Below are positions 42,867 to 51,736 of a DNA stretch of 64,000 bases, in pieces. This DNA is from Nostoc sp. NMS2 (lineage in GTDB: Bacteria > Cyanobacteriota > Cyanobacteriia > Cyanobacteriales > Nostocaceae). How positions within the stretch are numbered: the stretch's first letter is position 1; the number at the start of each line of letters is the position of its first letter. The stretch lies in NCBI RefSeq assembly GCF_017115105.1, contig NZ_JABXKH010000164.1, positions 48,798-112,797 on the forward strand. Direction: 5' to 3'. The translations under genes and the position numbers were made by a program. The notes beneath the pieces are model-generated. The model did not search any database, was not told where the DNA came from, and worked only from the letters and a program-made list of their open reading frames with translations.

Positions 42867-43064
42867 TTAGTAAGCTAAGGTTTCTAAAGTTTCTCTTAAA
42901 TACCGTTGTACCTGCTGTTCCAGGCGAATTCCGTGTAATTGAGCATCACGTTCTAGTTGCCAGCGTTGAAAACCGGAACTAGTGGAGATCGCACATTTGA
43001 GGCTATACCAAATTTCAGTATGAGCAGAAAATTGGCGATCGCTAGAAGCTGGAATTTGAGCCAT
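42867..43064 (-). CDS. Small conserved-looking protein, 65 residues
   Basis: The protein reads TEIWYSLKCAISTSSGFQRW then QLERDAQLHGIRLEQQVQRY and ends LRETLETLAY. The regular amphipathic helices and strong C-terminal motif make it look like a genuine small cyanobacterial protein. I recall similar hypothetical proteins but no function. The ATG at 43064 gives a compact N-terminus. It lies alone between a gene-free interval and a dispersed repeat. Confidence 0.6.
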   Translation of the reverse strand: MAQIPASSDRQFSAHTEIWYSLKCAISTSSGFQRWQLERDAQLHGIRLEQQVQRYLRETLETLAY

Positions 43065-43104
43065 AGTTTCTCATTCCTTTATTTTAACTTCAACGGTAAC
43101 TGGG

Positions 43105-43238
43105 CATTGGGCATTAAAAAGAGGCAGAGGGGCAGAGGGCAGGGGGAAAACTCTTTTCCCTTGCTCCCTGCTCCCCATCTTCCTCATCTCCCGGTTGGTG
43201 AGCGAAGTCGAACCACATCTCCCTCATCTCCTCTCTAG
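43105..43238. repeat. Purine/pyrimidine-rich dispersed repeat, copy 2
   Basis: GGGCATTGGGCATT, then AGAGGCAGAGGGGCAGAGGG, then CTCTTTTCCCTTGCTCCCTG and GTGAGCGAAGTCGAACCACA. The order is the same as in the complement of 33664-33850. Confidence 0.65.
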
Positions 43239-43272
43239 CCCTTGAAAGTGAAATAATATACTTTACGGGCTA

Positions 43273-43893
43273 CTACGAATCTGTATTAATCCTAAACAAG
43301 GATTGCAATAATCGGGGCACGATTTGATTAACCCGCACCCCTAAAATGGTGAAATCTTGCTTAATCTTTTCTAAAGATAATGGTTCTATGCCAGCGAATT
43401 CTGTGTCATTAGTCACTAAAACTCGCATTACACTCACAGGTATTTGTAAAAATAGATTACTGCCTAAAAAGGCCAACCCCGCCAGCACTAGTGCAAGGCT
43501 GCGCCATTGTGGAAGAAATTTAGCTGAATTTGCTACTAATGGGGCAAATTGGTAAAGATGCCACAGCACCCAAACCGACAATACTGCTGCCACTAATGCC
43601 AGGATACGATTTAACTTTGTATTAATTAAACAGAGAATTTTTCGCTGCCGTTCAGTCAGATTTTCTGGCTTTAGGGCTATTCCTAAAAGAGCAAATACAT
43701 AAAAAGGGCGACGTAATTGCATCCATAGCAGGGGGAGAATGCCAATGGCAGCAACTAAAAATAGCTCCATCCAGACTGGCAAAAAAGGCTCGCCTACAGA
43801 CAAAAACAACAAGCAGAGGACTAAAAAAATAGGTAACGTCGCTAATCCAGCGACGTGAATCCACAAAATAGGTTCAGAGCGAAATGAATTCAT
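43273..43893 (-). CDS. Low-complexity tail membrane protein (infB-linked)
   Basis: The 206-residue membrane protein has hydrophobic helices near residues 12-32, 38-58, 97-117 and 130-150. A soluble tail follows with the conserved-looking segment RVLVTNDTEFAGIEPLSLEK and IKQDFTILGVRVNQIVPRLL. It resembles cyanobacterial proteins annotated as 'low-complexity tail membrane protein', which usually lie directly after infB, as here (103 bases downstream). The low-complexity tail itself is short or missing in this copy. Function is unknown. It could be co-transcribed with the rimP-nusA-ylxR-infB cluster, although an A/T-rich repeat spacer (43894-43996) separates it from infB. Confidence 0.7.
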   Translation of the reverse strand: MNSFRSEPILWIHVAGLATLPIFLVLCLLFLSVGEPFLPVWMELFLVAAIGILPLLWMQLRRPFYVFALLGIALKPENLTERQRKILCLINTKLNRILALVAAVLSVWVLWHLYQFAPLVANSAKFLPQWRSLALVLAGLAFLGSNLFLQIPVSVMRVLVTNDTEFAGIEPLSLEKIKQDFTILGVRVNQIVPRLLQSLFRINTDS

Positions 43894-43996
43894 AATAAAA
43901 AGTTATGAGTTAAGAGTTAGGAGTTAGGAATTAGCAGCTTTTAACTTCTAACTCCTAATTTATTACTCCTAACTTCTAACCATTTTACCCTCAACA

Positions 43997-46900
43997 CTAT
44001 CTTGTTAAGGTGAGAGTGCGGCGTTTCGTAACCATCTGATAGGATTCGATGATGTCACCTTCAACCCAATCATTGAATTTATCCATGCCGACACCACATT
44101 CGTAACCGGCGTTGACTTCACGGGCATCTTCTTTCATCCGTTTTAGGGAATCAAGAACGCCTTCAAAGATCACCTTACCGCCGCGTCGTACTCTGACTTT
44201 ACAGTTGCGAATTAGCTTGCCAGATTGAACGTAGCAACCGGCAACAGCACCGCGACCGACTGGGAAGACGGCACGGACTTCGGTTTGACCCAAGGGTTCT
44301 TCCACCAACTCTGGTTCCAAAAGACCTTCCAAGGCATCTTGAATATCTTCTAGGAGTTTGTAAATAACGTTGTATTCCCGGACATCTACACCCGCTTCAT
44401 CGGCGGCTTGTCTAGCGCCACTGGCAAAGGTAGTGTTGAAGCCAATGATTACAGCGTTACTGGCAGCGGCTAAGTCGATATCTGTCTCGGTGATTTCCCC
44501 AGCAGTCGCCAAGAGCATCCGAATTTGGACTTCGTTTTGCGGAATTTGCTTGAGCGCTCCCACAATGGCTTCTACGGAACCTTGTACGTCTCCTTTCAAG
44601 ATCAAGTTGAGTTCTTTCAACTCGCCTTCTTGTGCTTGAGCCGATAGGGTTGTCAGGGTAACACGTCCCTGTAACAGGCGGGATAGGCGTTGTCTGTCGG
44701 CGCGATCGCTAGCGAGGGATCTGGCTTCTTTTTCGTTCTGGAAGACCTCGAATTCGTCGCCTGCTGCGGGGACATCACTTAAACCTAATACCTCGACAGC
44801 AAAGGAAGGAGAAGCAATGTCTACTCTCTTACTTCTGTCATCCACCATCGCCCGGACTTTACCGAAGGCCGAGCCAGCTACTAAGATATCTCCCACATGC
44901 AGGGTGCCATTCTGAATTAGCAGGGTAGCAACTGCTCCCTTAGCTTTATCCAGATGGGCTTCAATGACAGTTCCTTTGGCGGCCCGATCTGGGTTGGCAG
45001 ATAGTTCTCCAACTTCTGCTACCAAGAGAATCATCTCTAAGAGCGTATCTAGATTTTCACCTCTGATGGCGCTCACGGGAACCATGATTGTCTCACCACC
45101 CCAGTCTTCTGCGGTCAGACCATACTGGGTTAACTCTTGTTTCACCCGCTCTGGCTGTGCCCCTTCTTTGTCAATTTTGTTGATGGCAACGACTATTGGC
45201 ACTCCGGCGGCTTGGGCGTGGCTAATGGCTTCAATAGTTTGAGGACGGACACCATCATCAGCAGCCACTACTAACACGGCAATGTCTGTTACCCTAGCTC
45301 CTCTGGCCCGCATCGCTGTAAAGGCTTCGTGACCAGGAGTATCCAGGAAGACTATCTGCTGTGGTTTGCCCTCATGTTCTATATCCACATGGTATGCACC
45401 AATGTGCTGAGTGATACCGCCAGCTTCGCCAGCAGCCACTTTGGTTTTGCGGATTGAGTCGAGCAGGGTTGTTTTACCGTGGTCTACGTGACCCATAATT
45501 GTCACGACAGGCGGACGGCGGTGGAGATATTCTTGGTCTTCTGCACCGACCATTTCCGTAATTTTCCGAGCTTCTGCTTCTCGTTCGGCGGTTTCAACTT
45601 CTATTTCTAGTTCTTTTCCTACCAAGGTAATTGTGGGAATATCTAGATTTTGGGTGATACTCACCGCCATGCCTTTGAGGAACAGGATTTTTACAATCTC
45701 TGTATCGGCAACGGCTAAAACGTCAGACAGTTCTTGCACAGTCAACGGGCCCGTGATTACCACCTTTTCAGGGCGATCGCGCTTTGTATCGGCTTCTTGT
45801 TGGCGACGGTTATTGTGATGGTCGCGGCTAGAACCAGACTTAGAACCAGGTTTTCTACTTCCTCTAGCAGTTGGGGCACTAGCAAGGCTGACACCCGGCA
45901 TCTGTACAGGTCGAGTTGCTTTTGGTTTGGGAGGACGAGCGATGGAAAGGCTGACTTGGACGGTTGCTGGTGAGTCGATATCGTCATCATCCAACAAATC
46001 TTCTTCAAATTCATCATCCAGTATCGGCTTGATCCGCTTGCCTTTAACGCCAGCTTTAGCCTTCTCTTTAACTTCGTCGATGATTTCCTCTTCTACCCAC
46101 TTCTTGCCGCCTTTGGTCGGGCGAGGTGGACTTGGGCGTTTCAAATCGAGAAGATCGGGCGTGACTGGTTCATCACCTAATCCTTGAGATTTGCCCGCTA
46201 ATCCTGACATTTGTCTGGGTGGAGTAGCGATCGGCATTGCGGCTGCTACAGATTCACCAGGACGCGCCGGTCTGGGTCTTTGCCCTTCTCCTAGTTGTGA
46301 TGGTGCAGATGGTCTATTGCCTCTCTGCTCTGGTCTAGTGGGTGCAGGGGTGGGTCGAGCCTGTCTTTGTGGCGCAGATTGTGGAGACTGGTCAGTTGGG
46401 AGTTTAGCAACTCTGGGCTTAATTTGCTCGCGATCACCTTCAACGGGTCGTAGCCGTTGGTCGCGTTTGAGAATCGGTTTATCTGCTTGAGATCCCGGCT
46501 CTTCTGGTACTTGGGCAACTTCTGCTTGGGCAACTTCTGCCGCCGGTCTTGCTGGAGGAGCAACTAATTGCGGTTTGATCGGTTTTTCCGATTTTGGTCT
46601 GGGTGGAACTATTTTTTCCGGTTTTTGCGATGCTACTTTTTCCGATGGCTGATTTGGATTAGGTGTTTGTTCCAAATCGGTGACAGGAGGTTGCTCTTGA
46701 GTCTCAGATTGAGTCCGGGGTACAGGTCGAGTTGATACCGTCGGCTTCATGGGTGAAACTGGCGTAGCAAAAGGCCGTGGAGGTGAGGGAGGATTAGCTT
46801 CAGACAAGGCAGCTTGGGTATTGTTGGCAACTGACGCCTCTGGGGCGTTGGAGGTAGTATTTCTCAATATTGTGGGTTTGCGTATTTCCAAAATTTGCTG

Positions 46901-47167
46901 TTTGTGGGGTGCAGCAGGTCGGTTACGTCCGCCGTTTGGTGGTGAATTTGGCTTATGGCTGGTTGTACCTAGTTCCTTTTTGGCTGACACATTCGTAGCT
47001 GCGAGTTTTTCCGCAGCCGTGCGGATGTTTTCTGCCTCGGATTCTGAAATCGTGCTGCTATGACTTTTGACCGCGATACTGAGCTCGTCGCAAATTGCTA
47101 GTAGCTCTTTGTTATCCAAATTCAATTCCTTTGATAATTCATAGATTCTAACTTTGCCGTTGGTCAT
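43997..47167 (-). CDS. infB: Translation initiation factor IF-2
   Basis: The 1056-residue GTPase brings initiator tRNA to the 30S subunit. An N-terminal IF2-N domain (KVRIYELSKELNLDNKELLA) is followed by a long Pro/Gln/Arg-rich linker (about residues 75-450), typical for cyanobacteria. A second IF2-N-like module lies near 470-520, then the G domain with G1 GHVDHGKTTLLDSI, G3 DTPGHEAF and G4 NKID. Domains II-IV close the protein (CYVQSGKLIRNCKVRVRRGG near the end). GGGGAAGAG stands before the start. It is the fourth gene of the cluster rimP-nusA-ylxR-infB. Confidence 0.97.
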   Translation of the reverse strand: MTNGKVRIYELSKELNLDNKELLAICDELSIAVKSHSSTISESEAENIRTAAEKLAATNVSAKKELGTTSHKPNSPPNGGRNRPAAPHKQQILEIRKPTILRNTTSNAPEASVANNTQAALSEANPPSPPRPFATPVSPMKPTVSTRPVPRTQSETQEQPPVTDLEQTPNPNQPSEKVASQKPEKIVPPRPKSEKPIKPQLVAPPARPAAEVAQAEVAQVPEEPGSQADKPILKRDQRLRPVEGDREQIKPRVAKLPTDQSPQSAPQRQARPTPAPTRPEQRGNRPSAPSQLGEGQRPRPARPGESVAAAMPIATPPRQMSGLAGKSQGLGDEPVTPDLLDLKRPSPPRPTKGGKKWVEEEIIDEVKEKAKAGVKGKRIKPILDDEFEEDLLDDDDIDSPATVQVSLSIARPPKPKATRPVQMPGVSLASAPTARGSRKPGSKSGSSRDHHNNRRQQEADTKRDRPEKVVITGPLTVQELSDVLAVADTEIVKILFLKGMAVSITQNLDIPTITLVGKELEIEVETAEREAEARKITEMVGAEDQEYLHRRPPVVTIMGHVDHGKTTLLDSIRKTKVAAGEAGGITQHIGAYHVDIEHEGKPQQIVFLDTPGHEAFTAMRARGARVTDIAVLVVAADDGVRPQTIEAISHAQAAGVPIVVAINKIDKEGAQPERVKQELTQYGLTAEDWGGETIMVPVSAIRGENLDTLLEMILLVAEVGELSANPDRAAKGTVIEAHLDKAKGAVATLLIQNGTLHVGDILVAGSAFGKVRAMVDDRSKRVDIASPSFAVEVLGLSDVPAAGDEFEVFQNEKEARSLASDRADRQRLSRLLQGRVTLTTLSAQAQEGELKELNLILKGDVQGSVEAIVGALKQIPQNEVQIRMLLATAGEITETDIDLAAASNAVIIGFNTTFASGARQAADEAGVDVREYNVIYKLLEDIQDALEGLLEPELVEEPLGQTEVRAVFPVGRGAVAGCYVQSGKLIRNCKVRVRRGGKVIFEGVLDSLKRMKEDAREVNAGYECGVGMDKFNDWVEGDIIESYQMVTKRRTLTLTR

Positions 47168-47648
47168 CCACTCTTCCCCTTTAATTTACAGTTTTAGCGG
47201 ATGGTTGCCTGGTTTGCGACATCTCCATCCTTGGATTACTGTTTTTAGACCGCCGTTTAGTTTTTGCCGGTGCCTCCAATCAGGAAAGAGAGATGTTTCG
47301 GTTTAACAATGGCATCCCCACCAGGAATGATGGTTGAGGGACACCCATAAAAATTTTTTAAATAAAAGATTTTTATAGGAATCCTTGACGCCGAACTGCG
47401 CCTGAGCGCTACCAGGTTGCCATTTTGTAGTTTCTTGTTTTGTTGATTCTGAATCTTCCACAACACAATCGATTACATCTTGTTCTGGGAATCTTGCCTC
47501 GCCCCTCTTAATTATTGGAGAGTCGAATGCCTTTTACACCCATTTACTATTTTGGCACTAACCTTAACGATCAACAGAGGGTGTGATAAAAGCACGATTT
47601 CGGCTTTGGCACAATTCTTCTGGTGATGATGTCACAAAGTTGTTCCAA
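47168..47648. other. Spacer between ylxR and infB
   Basis: This 481-base gap is unusually long for the cluster. A minus-strand frame at 47257-47466 has no recognisable features and no ribosome binding site, so I do not call it. An internal promoter for infB could lie here; none could be defined by eye. Confidence 0.4.
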
Positions 47649-47918
47649 TTAAATTTGGTTTTGGGTATTGCTGCTGGCTAGACGTTGCAACAAGCTTTGG
47701 TACAGTGTTTCTGGCACTGATGCATGTAGCGATCGGCCTAGTCGATTTTTTTTTTGAGCCGCTTGTAAGCAACTCGTTTGCGGACAAATATAGGCAGAAC
47801 GCCCCATGCCCCGATCTAATTGTACCTTTCCCGATGGAAAGACGCGGACAATCCGCCAAAACTCATCTTTTGAGCCTACTTTCCGGCAACTAATACAGCG
47901 CCGATAATTTGGTTTCAT
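47649..47918 (-). CDS. ylxR: YlxR-family (DUF448) RNA-binding protein
   Basis: The 89-residue protein has the hallmark start MKPNYRRCISCRKVGSKDEF, followed by WRIVR, the strand GKVQLDRGMGRSAYICPQTS and the ending LGRSLHASVPETLYQSLL. The DUF448/YlxR fold binds RNA; in Bacillus the homologue binds and regulates RNase P (RnpM). Its place between nusA and infB is conserved widely in bacteria. The start is unambiguous. It follows nusA after 148 bases. Confidence 0.9.
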   Translation of the reverse strand: MKPNYRRCISCRKVGSKDEFWRIVRVFPSGKVQLDRGMGRSAYICPQTSCLQAAQKKNRLGRSLHASVPETLYQSLLQRLASSNTQNQI

Positions 47919-48066
47919 CAGTTTTCTGCGATCTCAGTCCAGCATTCTGGGTGTAAAAATAAGTTGTTTATTACTATTTTTTACTTATACCAAGGTGTCT
48001 TTCAGGAAATAATCCTTGAGACTCGGACTACAATCAACATTATCAAAACTTTACAAGGTTAATCAA

Positions 48067-49344
48067 TTACTCGTCATCGTTATTGTCAAAAGTATCTTCC
48101 TCTTCTAATTCGTCCTGATTTTCATCTTCTAATTCTTCCTCGAATTCCAGATCGTCTTCCTCTGACTGATATTTTGCTCTGACAGCGGTAAATTTCTCAT
48201 CCTCTCCGGCATAGTCGTATTTAGCTTTGTCTTTGATGTCTATTTTCCAACCAGTCAGGCGGGCTGCTAAACGGACGTTTTGCCCTTCTTTGCCAATGGC
48301 CAAACTAAGCTGATCTTCAGCCACAAGTACGTGAGTTTGCCGAGATTCTGGGTCCATGAGGCGCACTTCATCCACCCGTGCTGGACTTAAGGCATTAGCG
48401 ATGTATGTTGCTGGGTCTGGCGACCAGCGAATTACATCTATTTTTTCACCGCGTAATTCGTTGACTACCACTTGAATTCGCGATCCCCTGGCTCCGATAC
48501 AAGCACCAACTGGGTCTACATCGCGATCGAGGGTGTCTACTGCTATTTTAGTCCGGGGGCCGACATAACGGGAAGGGGGGTTTGCCTCCCTTGCTACGGC
48601 AACAATCCGTACCACTTCATCTTCGATTTCTGGGACTTCGTTGGCAAACAGATAAACCACCAAACCAGCATCGGCACGAGACACAAGCAACTGTGGCCCT
48701 CGTTGCTGACCTTGAGAGACTTTTTTCAGATATACCTTGAAGGTGGCATTTGCCCGATAATTATCGTTGGGCAATTGTTCCCGCTTCGGTAATTCAGCTT
48801 CTACTTCTGGCTGACCAAAGCCACTGCTAACAGCCAAAACCACAGATTGCCGCTCAAACCGCAGGACTCTTGCTTGCAAAACAGTTCCTTCTAAATCTTG
48901 GAACTCTTCTTGCACCATCTGGCGCTGTTGATCCCGTAATTTTTGCGCCAATACTTGCTTGGTTTGCATTGCCGCCATCCGACCAAATTCTCCTTGGTCG
49001 GGAGTCACATCTAGTACAACAGAGTCCCCTAACTGCGCTTCGGGAGCTACTTGTTGAACTTCGTCTAGGGATATCTGATGGTCTGTGTTATTAACTTCTT
49101 CGACAATGGTTTTGGTGGAAAGAACGCGAAATCCTTCTCCGTCAATATCGAGTTCTACTTCAAAATTTTCAAAATAATCTTCATCAAACTGTTTGCGCTC
49201 TAAATTTTGGGCGCGACGATAACGTTCGTAGCCTTTGAGTAGTGCTTCTCTAATAGCTGATTGAACTGCAAGACGGGGTAAATTCCGCTCACGACTTATA
49301 CTTTCAATTAATTCTTTTAATCCAGGTAAAGTAACCATTGACAT
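48067..49344 (-). CDS. nusA: Transcription termination/antitermination factor NusA
   Basis: The 425-residue factor binds RNA polymerase and nascent RNA. The N-terminal domain (MVTLPGLKELIESISRERNL) is followed by an S1 domain (about 130-200, GTVLQARVLRFERQSVVLAV) and two KH domains (about 230-350, DPVGACIGARGSRIQVVVNE and LAIGKEGQNVRLAARLTGWK). The C-terminus is a very acidic tail (about 375-425) in place of the proteobacterial repeats, as usual in cyanobacteria. ATG 49344 is chosen because AAAGGAG stands eight bases upstream. It lies downstream of rimP across a repeat-filled spacer. Confidence 0.95.
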   Translation of the reverse strand: MSMVTLPGLKELIESISRERNLPRLAVQSAIREALLKGYERYRRAQNLERKQFDEDYFENFEVELDIDGEGFRVLSTKTIVEEVNNTDHQISLDEVQQVAPEAQLGDSVVLDVTPDQGEFGRMAAMQTKQVLAQKLRDQQRQMVQEEFQDLEGTVLQARVLRFERQSVVLAVSSGFGQPEVEAELPKREQLPNDNYRANATFKVYLKKVSQGQQRGPQLLVSRADAGLVVYLFANEVPEIEDEVVRIVAVAREANPPSRYVGPRTKIAVDTLDRDVDPVGACIGARGSRIQVVVNELRGEKIDVIRWSPDPATYIANALSPARVDEVRLMDPESRQTHVLVAEDQLSLAIGKEGQNVRLAARLTGWKIDIKDKAKYDYAGEDEKFTAVRAKYQSEEDDLEFEEELEDENQDELEEEDTFDNNDDE

Positions 49345-49375
49345 AAGCAATCTCCTTTAAAAATTAGGAACTAGG

Positions 49376-49535
49376 GACTGGGCATTGGGCATGGGGCATG
49401 GGGCATGGGGCATGGAAAAGAGGCAGAGGGGCGGGGAGCAGGGGGAAAACTCTTCTCCCTTGCTCCCTGCTCCCTGCTCCCTGCTCCTCTGCTCCTCCAA
49501 TCCCTAGTCCCTAGTCCCTAGTCCCTAGTCCCTAG
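49376..49535. repeat. Purine/pyrimidine-rich repeat plus STRR inside the rimP-nusA spacer
   Basis: GGGCATGGGGCATGGGGCAT, AAGAGGCAGAGGGGCGGGGA, CTCTTCTCCCTTGCTCCCTG and then six heptamers of TCCCTAG fill the gap between two co-directional genes. The GGGCAT and CTCCCTGCTCC words are themselves tandem. Confidence 0.7.
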
Positions 49536-49550
49536 CCTTTAATCACTCGT

Positions 49551-50012
49551 TTATCGGCGCTCGTCTAGCTGCACCTTTGTAATTAGGGAGCGGGGAATTT
49601 CGACTACACGACCTTTTTGGTTTAAGTAAAGTGTTGTCTCATCCCGGCGAATCAACTGACCTATCCACTCTTGTTGTCCGTCGTAAGGGGGCGTTGTGGA
49701 AATAATGAGAGGAAATCCTTTAAAGGAAATAAACTCTCTGTCTGTTACCAGTTGCCGCGAAATACCAGGACTAGACACTTCCAAGACGTATTTATCTGGA
49801 ACGATTTCCGCAGCATCTAAGGAGGCTTCTAAAGCACGGCTCATCCTCTCGCAATCATTCAATCCGGTGTCTTGCTGAGGATTGCGAATGTCTACCCGCA
49901 ACACTGGTGGACTTTGGTGAGTGTGAAAAATCACGCCAACCACTTCCAATCCCAGTTCTTCTGCTACTGGTGTCGCCAAATCAATAATTTGTGGAACTAA
50001 AGGATGAGCCAT
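49551..50012 (-). CDS. rimP: Ribosome maturation factor RimP
   Basis: From ATG 50012 the protein has 153 residues, the normal size for RimP, which helps mature the 30S subunit. Visible signatures are LVPQIIDLATPVAEELGLEV at the N-terminus, VDIRNPQQDTGLNDCERMSR, and the conserved YVLEVSSPGISRQLVTDREF. The C-terminal SH3-like domain ends with LITKVQLDERR. The frame stays open upstream to 50165, but those 51 codons cover a hairpin with T-run and are not part of the family. It is the first gene of the rimP-nusA-ylxR-infB cluster. Confidence 0.93.
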   Translation of the reverse strand: MAHPLVPQIIDLATPVAEELGLEVVGVIFHTHQSPPVLRVDIRNPQQDTGLNDCERMSRALEASLDAAEIVPDKYVLEVSSPGISRQLVTDREFISFKGFPLIISTTPPYDGQQEWIGQLIRRDETTLYLNQKGRVVEIPRSLITKVQLDERR

Positions 50013-50020
50013 GAGAGAAT

Positions 50021-50050
50021 TCAATAAAAAAAGTGGGCACTGACCCACTT
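50021..50050 (-). promoter_or_regulatory. Attenuator-like hairpin in the rimP leader
   Basis: On the minus strand AAGTGGG (50050-50044) pairs with CCCACTT (50037-50031) across the loop TCAGTG, directly followed by a run of five T (50030-50026) and ATTGA. This has the form of an intrinsic terminator and ends eight bases before the rimP start codon. Lying ahead of the first gene, it would stop transcription of the whole nusA/infB cluster unless overridden. It might also occlude the ribosome binding site. Confidence 0.55.
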
Positions 50051-50159
50051 CCTGCGATAGGTATATCTTCCAAGAAGCCTTGTGACGAATCAATGATGGT
50101 TCGCCCTCATTCGAGTTTAGCGCATTTAATGGATAGTCGAGTATAGGGCATTGGGTATG

Positions 50160-50262
50160 GGACACAAGAGGCAGAGGGGCTCTTAGCTGGGAGCAGAGGG
50201 GAAATAGGTAATTTTTATTCTCCCCCTTGCCCCCTGCCCCCTGCTCCCCGGCTTCTTCTACT
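50160..50262. repeat. Purine/pyrimidine-rich dispersed repeat, copy 4
   Basis: AGAGGCAGAGGGGC, GGGAGCAGAGGGG and CCCCCTTGCCCCCTGCCCCC words recur as at 43105-43238, in shortened form. Confidence 0.55.
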
Positions 50263-50266
50263 CTCT

Positions 50267-51736
50267 CTACCCTTCCCGTATTTCTGGGAGAACGGTGCTT
50301 TTCTCAACGACTGCTGGAACTGATGTTTGTGTGCGTAGCTGCCTGGTTTGCTCGATAATTTGGTCTATGTCTTCTTGGGACAAACGCTGGACGTAGTTGA
50401 TTTTGATTTCCTCTAAGAAGTCAAAAAGTAAACTCTGAATTTCGGAAAGTACGTGTTTTTCTTTGATTTCAGATCCCAAGGCTTCGCTAAACTTTTCTAC
50501 GAGTTGACTGGTAAGTTTTGCGCCAACAGGGTCTTCAACGGCGCTAACTAAAGTTTTGTAAAGATTAGTTGTGATTTGCGTCGCCAGTTGTTCGCTTAAC
50601 TGGGTTTGAGCTTGTCCCACGCCAGGGAGATTCTGGAGGTTGCGGTAAATGGGAACTTGATGGAAGACGGTTTCGATGTTGTGGCGCAAAATGGCAACGA
50701 TCGCAGGTTGAATTTCTGGTAAAACTTGGTAAACAATTGTTTTTACTAAAAGACTTGCGATCGCTTCCACTTCATTTACATTATTAATATCTATGTAGGG
50801 ACGTAAATTTTCATGTTGTGAGAGCCAGCGCGTTAACTCACCCCGCTGAATTGAACCTTGAACCTGGTTAATTACCCTTACCACTACTACTTCTGTGAGT
50901 TCTTCGGCAAAATTGGCGACAATCCCTTGATGAATTTGCTTTCGGACTGGGTGGAGAGCCAATAAATGCGCTTGATCGAGGCGGACTAATACAGGTAAGA
51001 TTCGCAACCAGCGCCAAAATGGTAAGAGTAAAAATACGTCGTACCAACGCCACAATAGTGCTTCAAACCAGCTTAAACCAAGATGTCGGCGTTTGATTGA
51101 GAAGGTACGCCCCAGCAATTCTATGCCAAATAAAATCACGAAGGGTAAGTCAATAATCCAAAAATTATCCACAAATTCGCCATTTTCACCGATTTGGCGG
51201 TAGTAATTAGTGGCAATCAAAGGGCGAATGCGATCGTTAAAAAAATTAATTTCTTTAACCCAGCCATTTTGTGATAAATAAGGCTGACTCCAAAAAATGG
51301 CAAAGGACTGTTTTGCAGATTCGTTACCGATGTGCGATCGCATCCGCTTTTTGATTTTTTCCAAAGTCCCACTCTTATTAACTCCAGCAAAGGGGTTACT
51401 GTCAATCATCTCGTCGCTAAGACGCTTTATTTGCTCTAGTCTGCTTTTTACCTCAGAAGACTCTAATCCTGTTTGGCTGACTTGTTCTTCTAATGCGTCT
51501 ACTGTTTCTAGATAACTTTTTGTGTCTCGGTGGGGTTCAATACCTTTTATTGGGTCATAAATCTGAATAACTTGGGGAAGTTTCCGCAAGTAGAAATCTC
51601 GCCAAGGTACGTAACTTAAATTAAACAAAACTAAACCTAAATTTACAGTGGCAGTAATTGCCATAAATCTTTCAAACCAAAGATTCTTCTGCTTAGAAGA
51701 TTTTATATCTTTCTTTTTTTGTTGCATATTATACAT
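50267..51736 (-). CDS. Membrane protein of unknown function, channel-like core
   Basis: The protein of about 489 residues has one span near residues 25-45 from the chosen start (FMAITATVNLGLVLFNLSYV). A charged, mainly helical domain follows to about 185. A cluster of spans near 195-260 includes FWIIDLPFVILFGIELLG and WYDVFLLLPFWRWLRILPVL. That last segment, with Arg at spaced positions, recalls the S3-S4 part of voltage-gated channels. No pore helix or selectivity motif is visible, so this is only a resemblance. The C-terminal 230 residues are amphipathic helices, possibly an apolipoprotein-like or coiled domain. Start choice between residues MYNMQQ and MQQKKK is open. Family unknown. Confidence 0.6.
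   Translation of the reverse strand: MYNMQQKKKDIKSSKQKNLWFERFMAITATVNLGLVLFNLSYVPWRDFYLRKLPQVIQIYDPIKGIEPHRDTKSYLETVDALEEQVSQTGLESSEVKSRLEQIKRLSDEMIDSNPFAGVNKSGTLEKIKKRMRSHIGNESAKQSFAIFWSQPYLSQNGWVKEINFFNDRIRPLIATNYYRQIGENGEFVDNFWIIDLPFVILFGIELLGRTFSIKRRHLGLSWFEALLWRWYDVFLLLPFWRWLRILPVLVRLDQAHLLALHPVRKQIHQGIVANFAEELTEVVVVRVINQVQGSIQRGELTRWLSQHENLRPYIDINNVNEVEAIASLLVKTIVYQVLPEIQPAIVAILRHNIETVFHQVPIYRNLQNLPGVGQAQTQLSEQLATQITTNLYKTLVSAVEDPVGAKLTSQLVEKFSEALGSEIKEKHVLSEIQSLLFDFLEEIKINYVQRLSQEDIDQIIEQTRQLRTQTSVPAVVEKSTVLPEIREG

Noticed and set aside
47257..47466. Minus-strand frame between ylxR and infB
   Set aside because: No family likeness and no ribosome binding site; other cyanobacteria sometimes carry a gene here, but this does not resemble one.
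50013..50165. 51-codon N-terminal extension of RimP
   Set aside because: It covers a terminator-like hairpin, lacks family similarity and the normal RimP start is at 50012.
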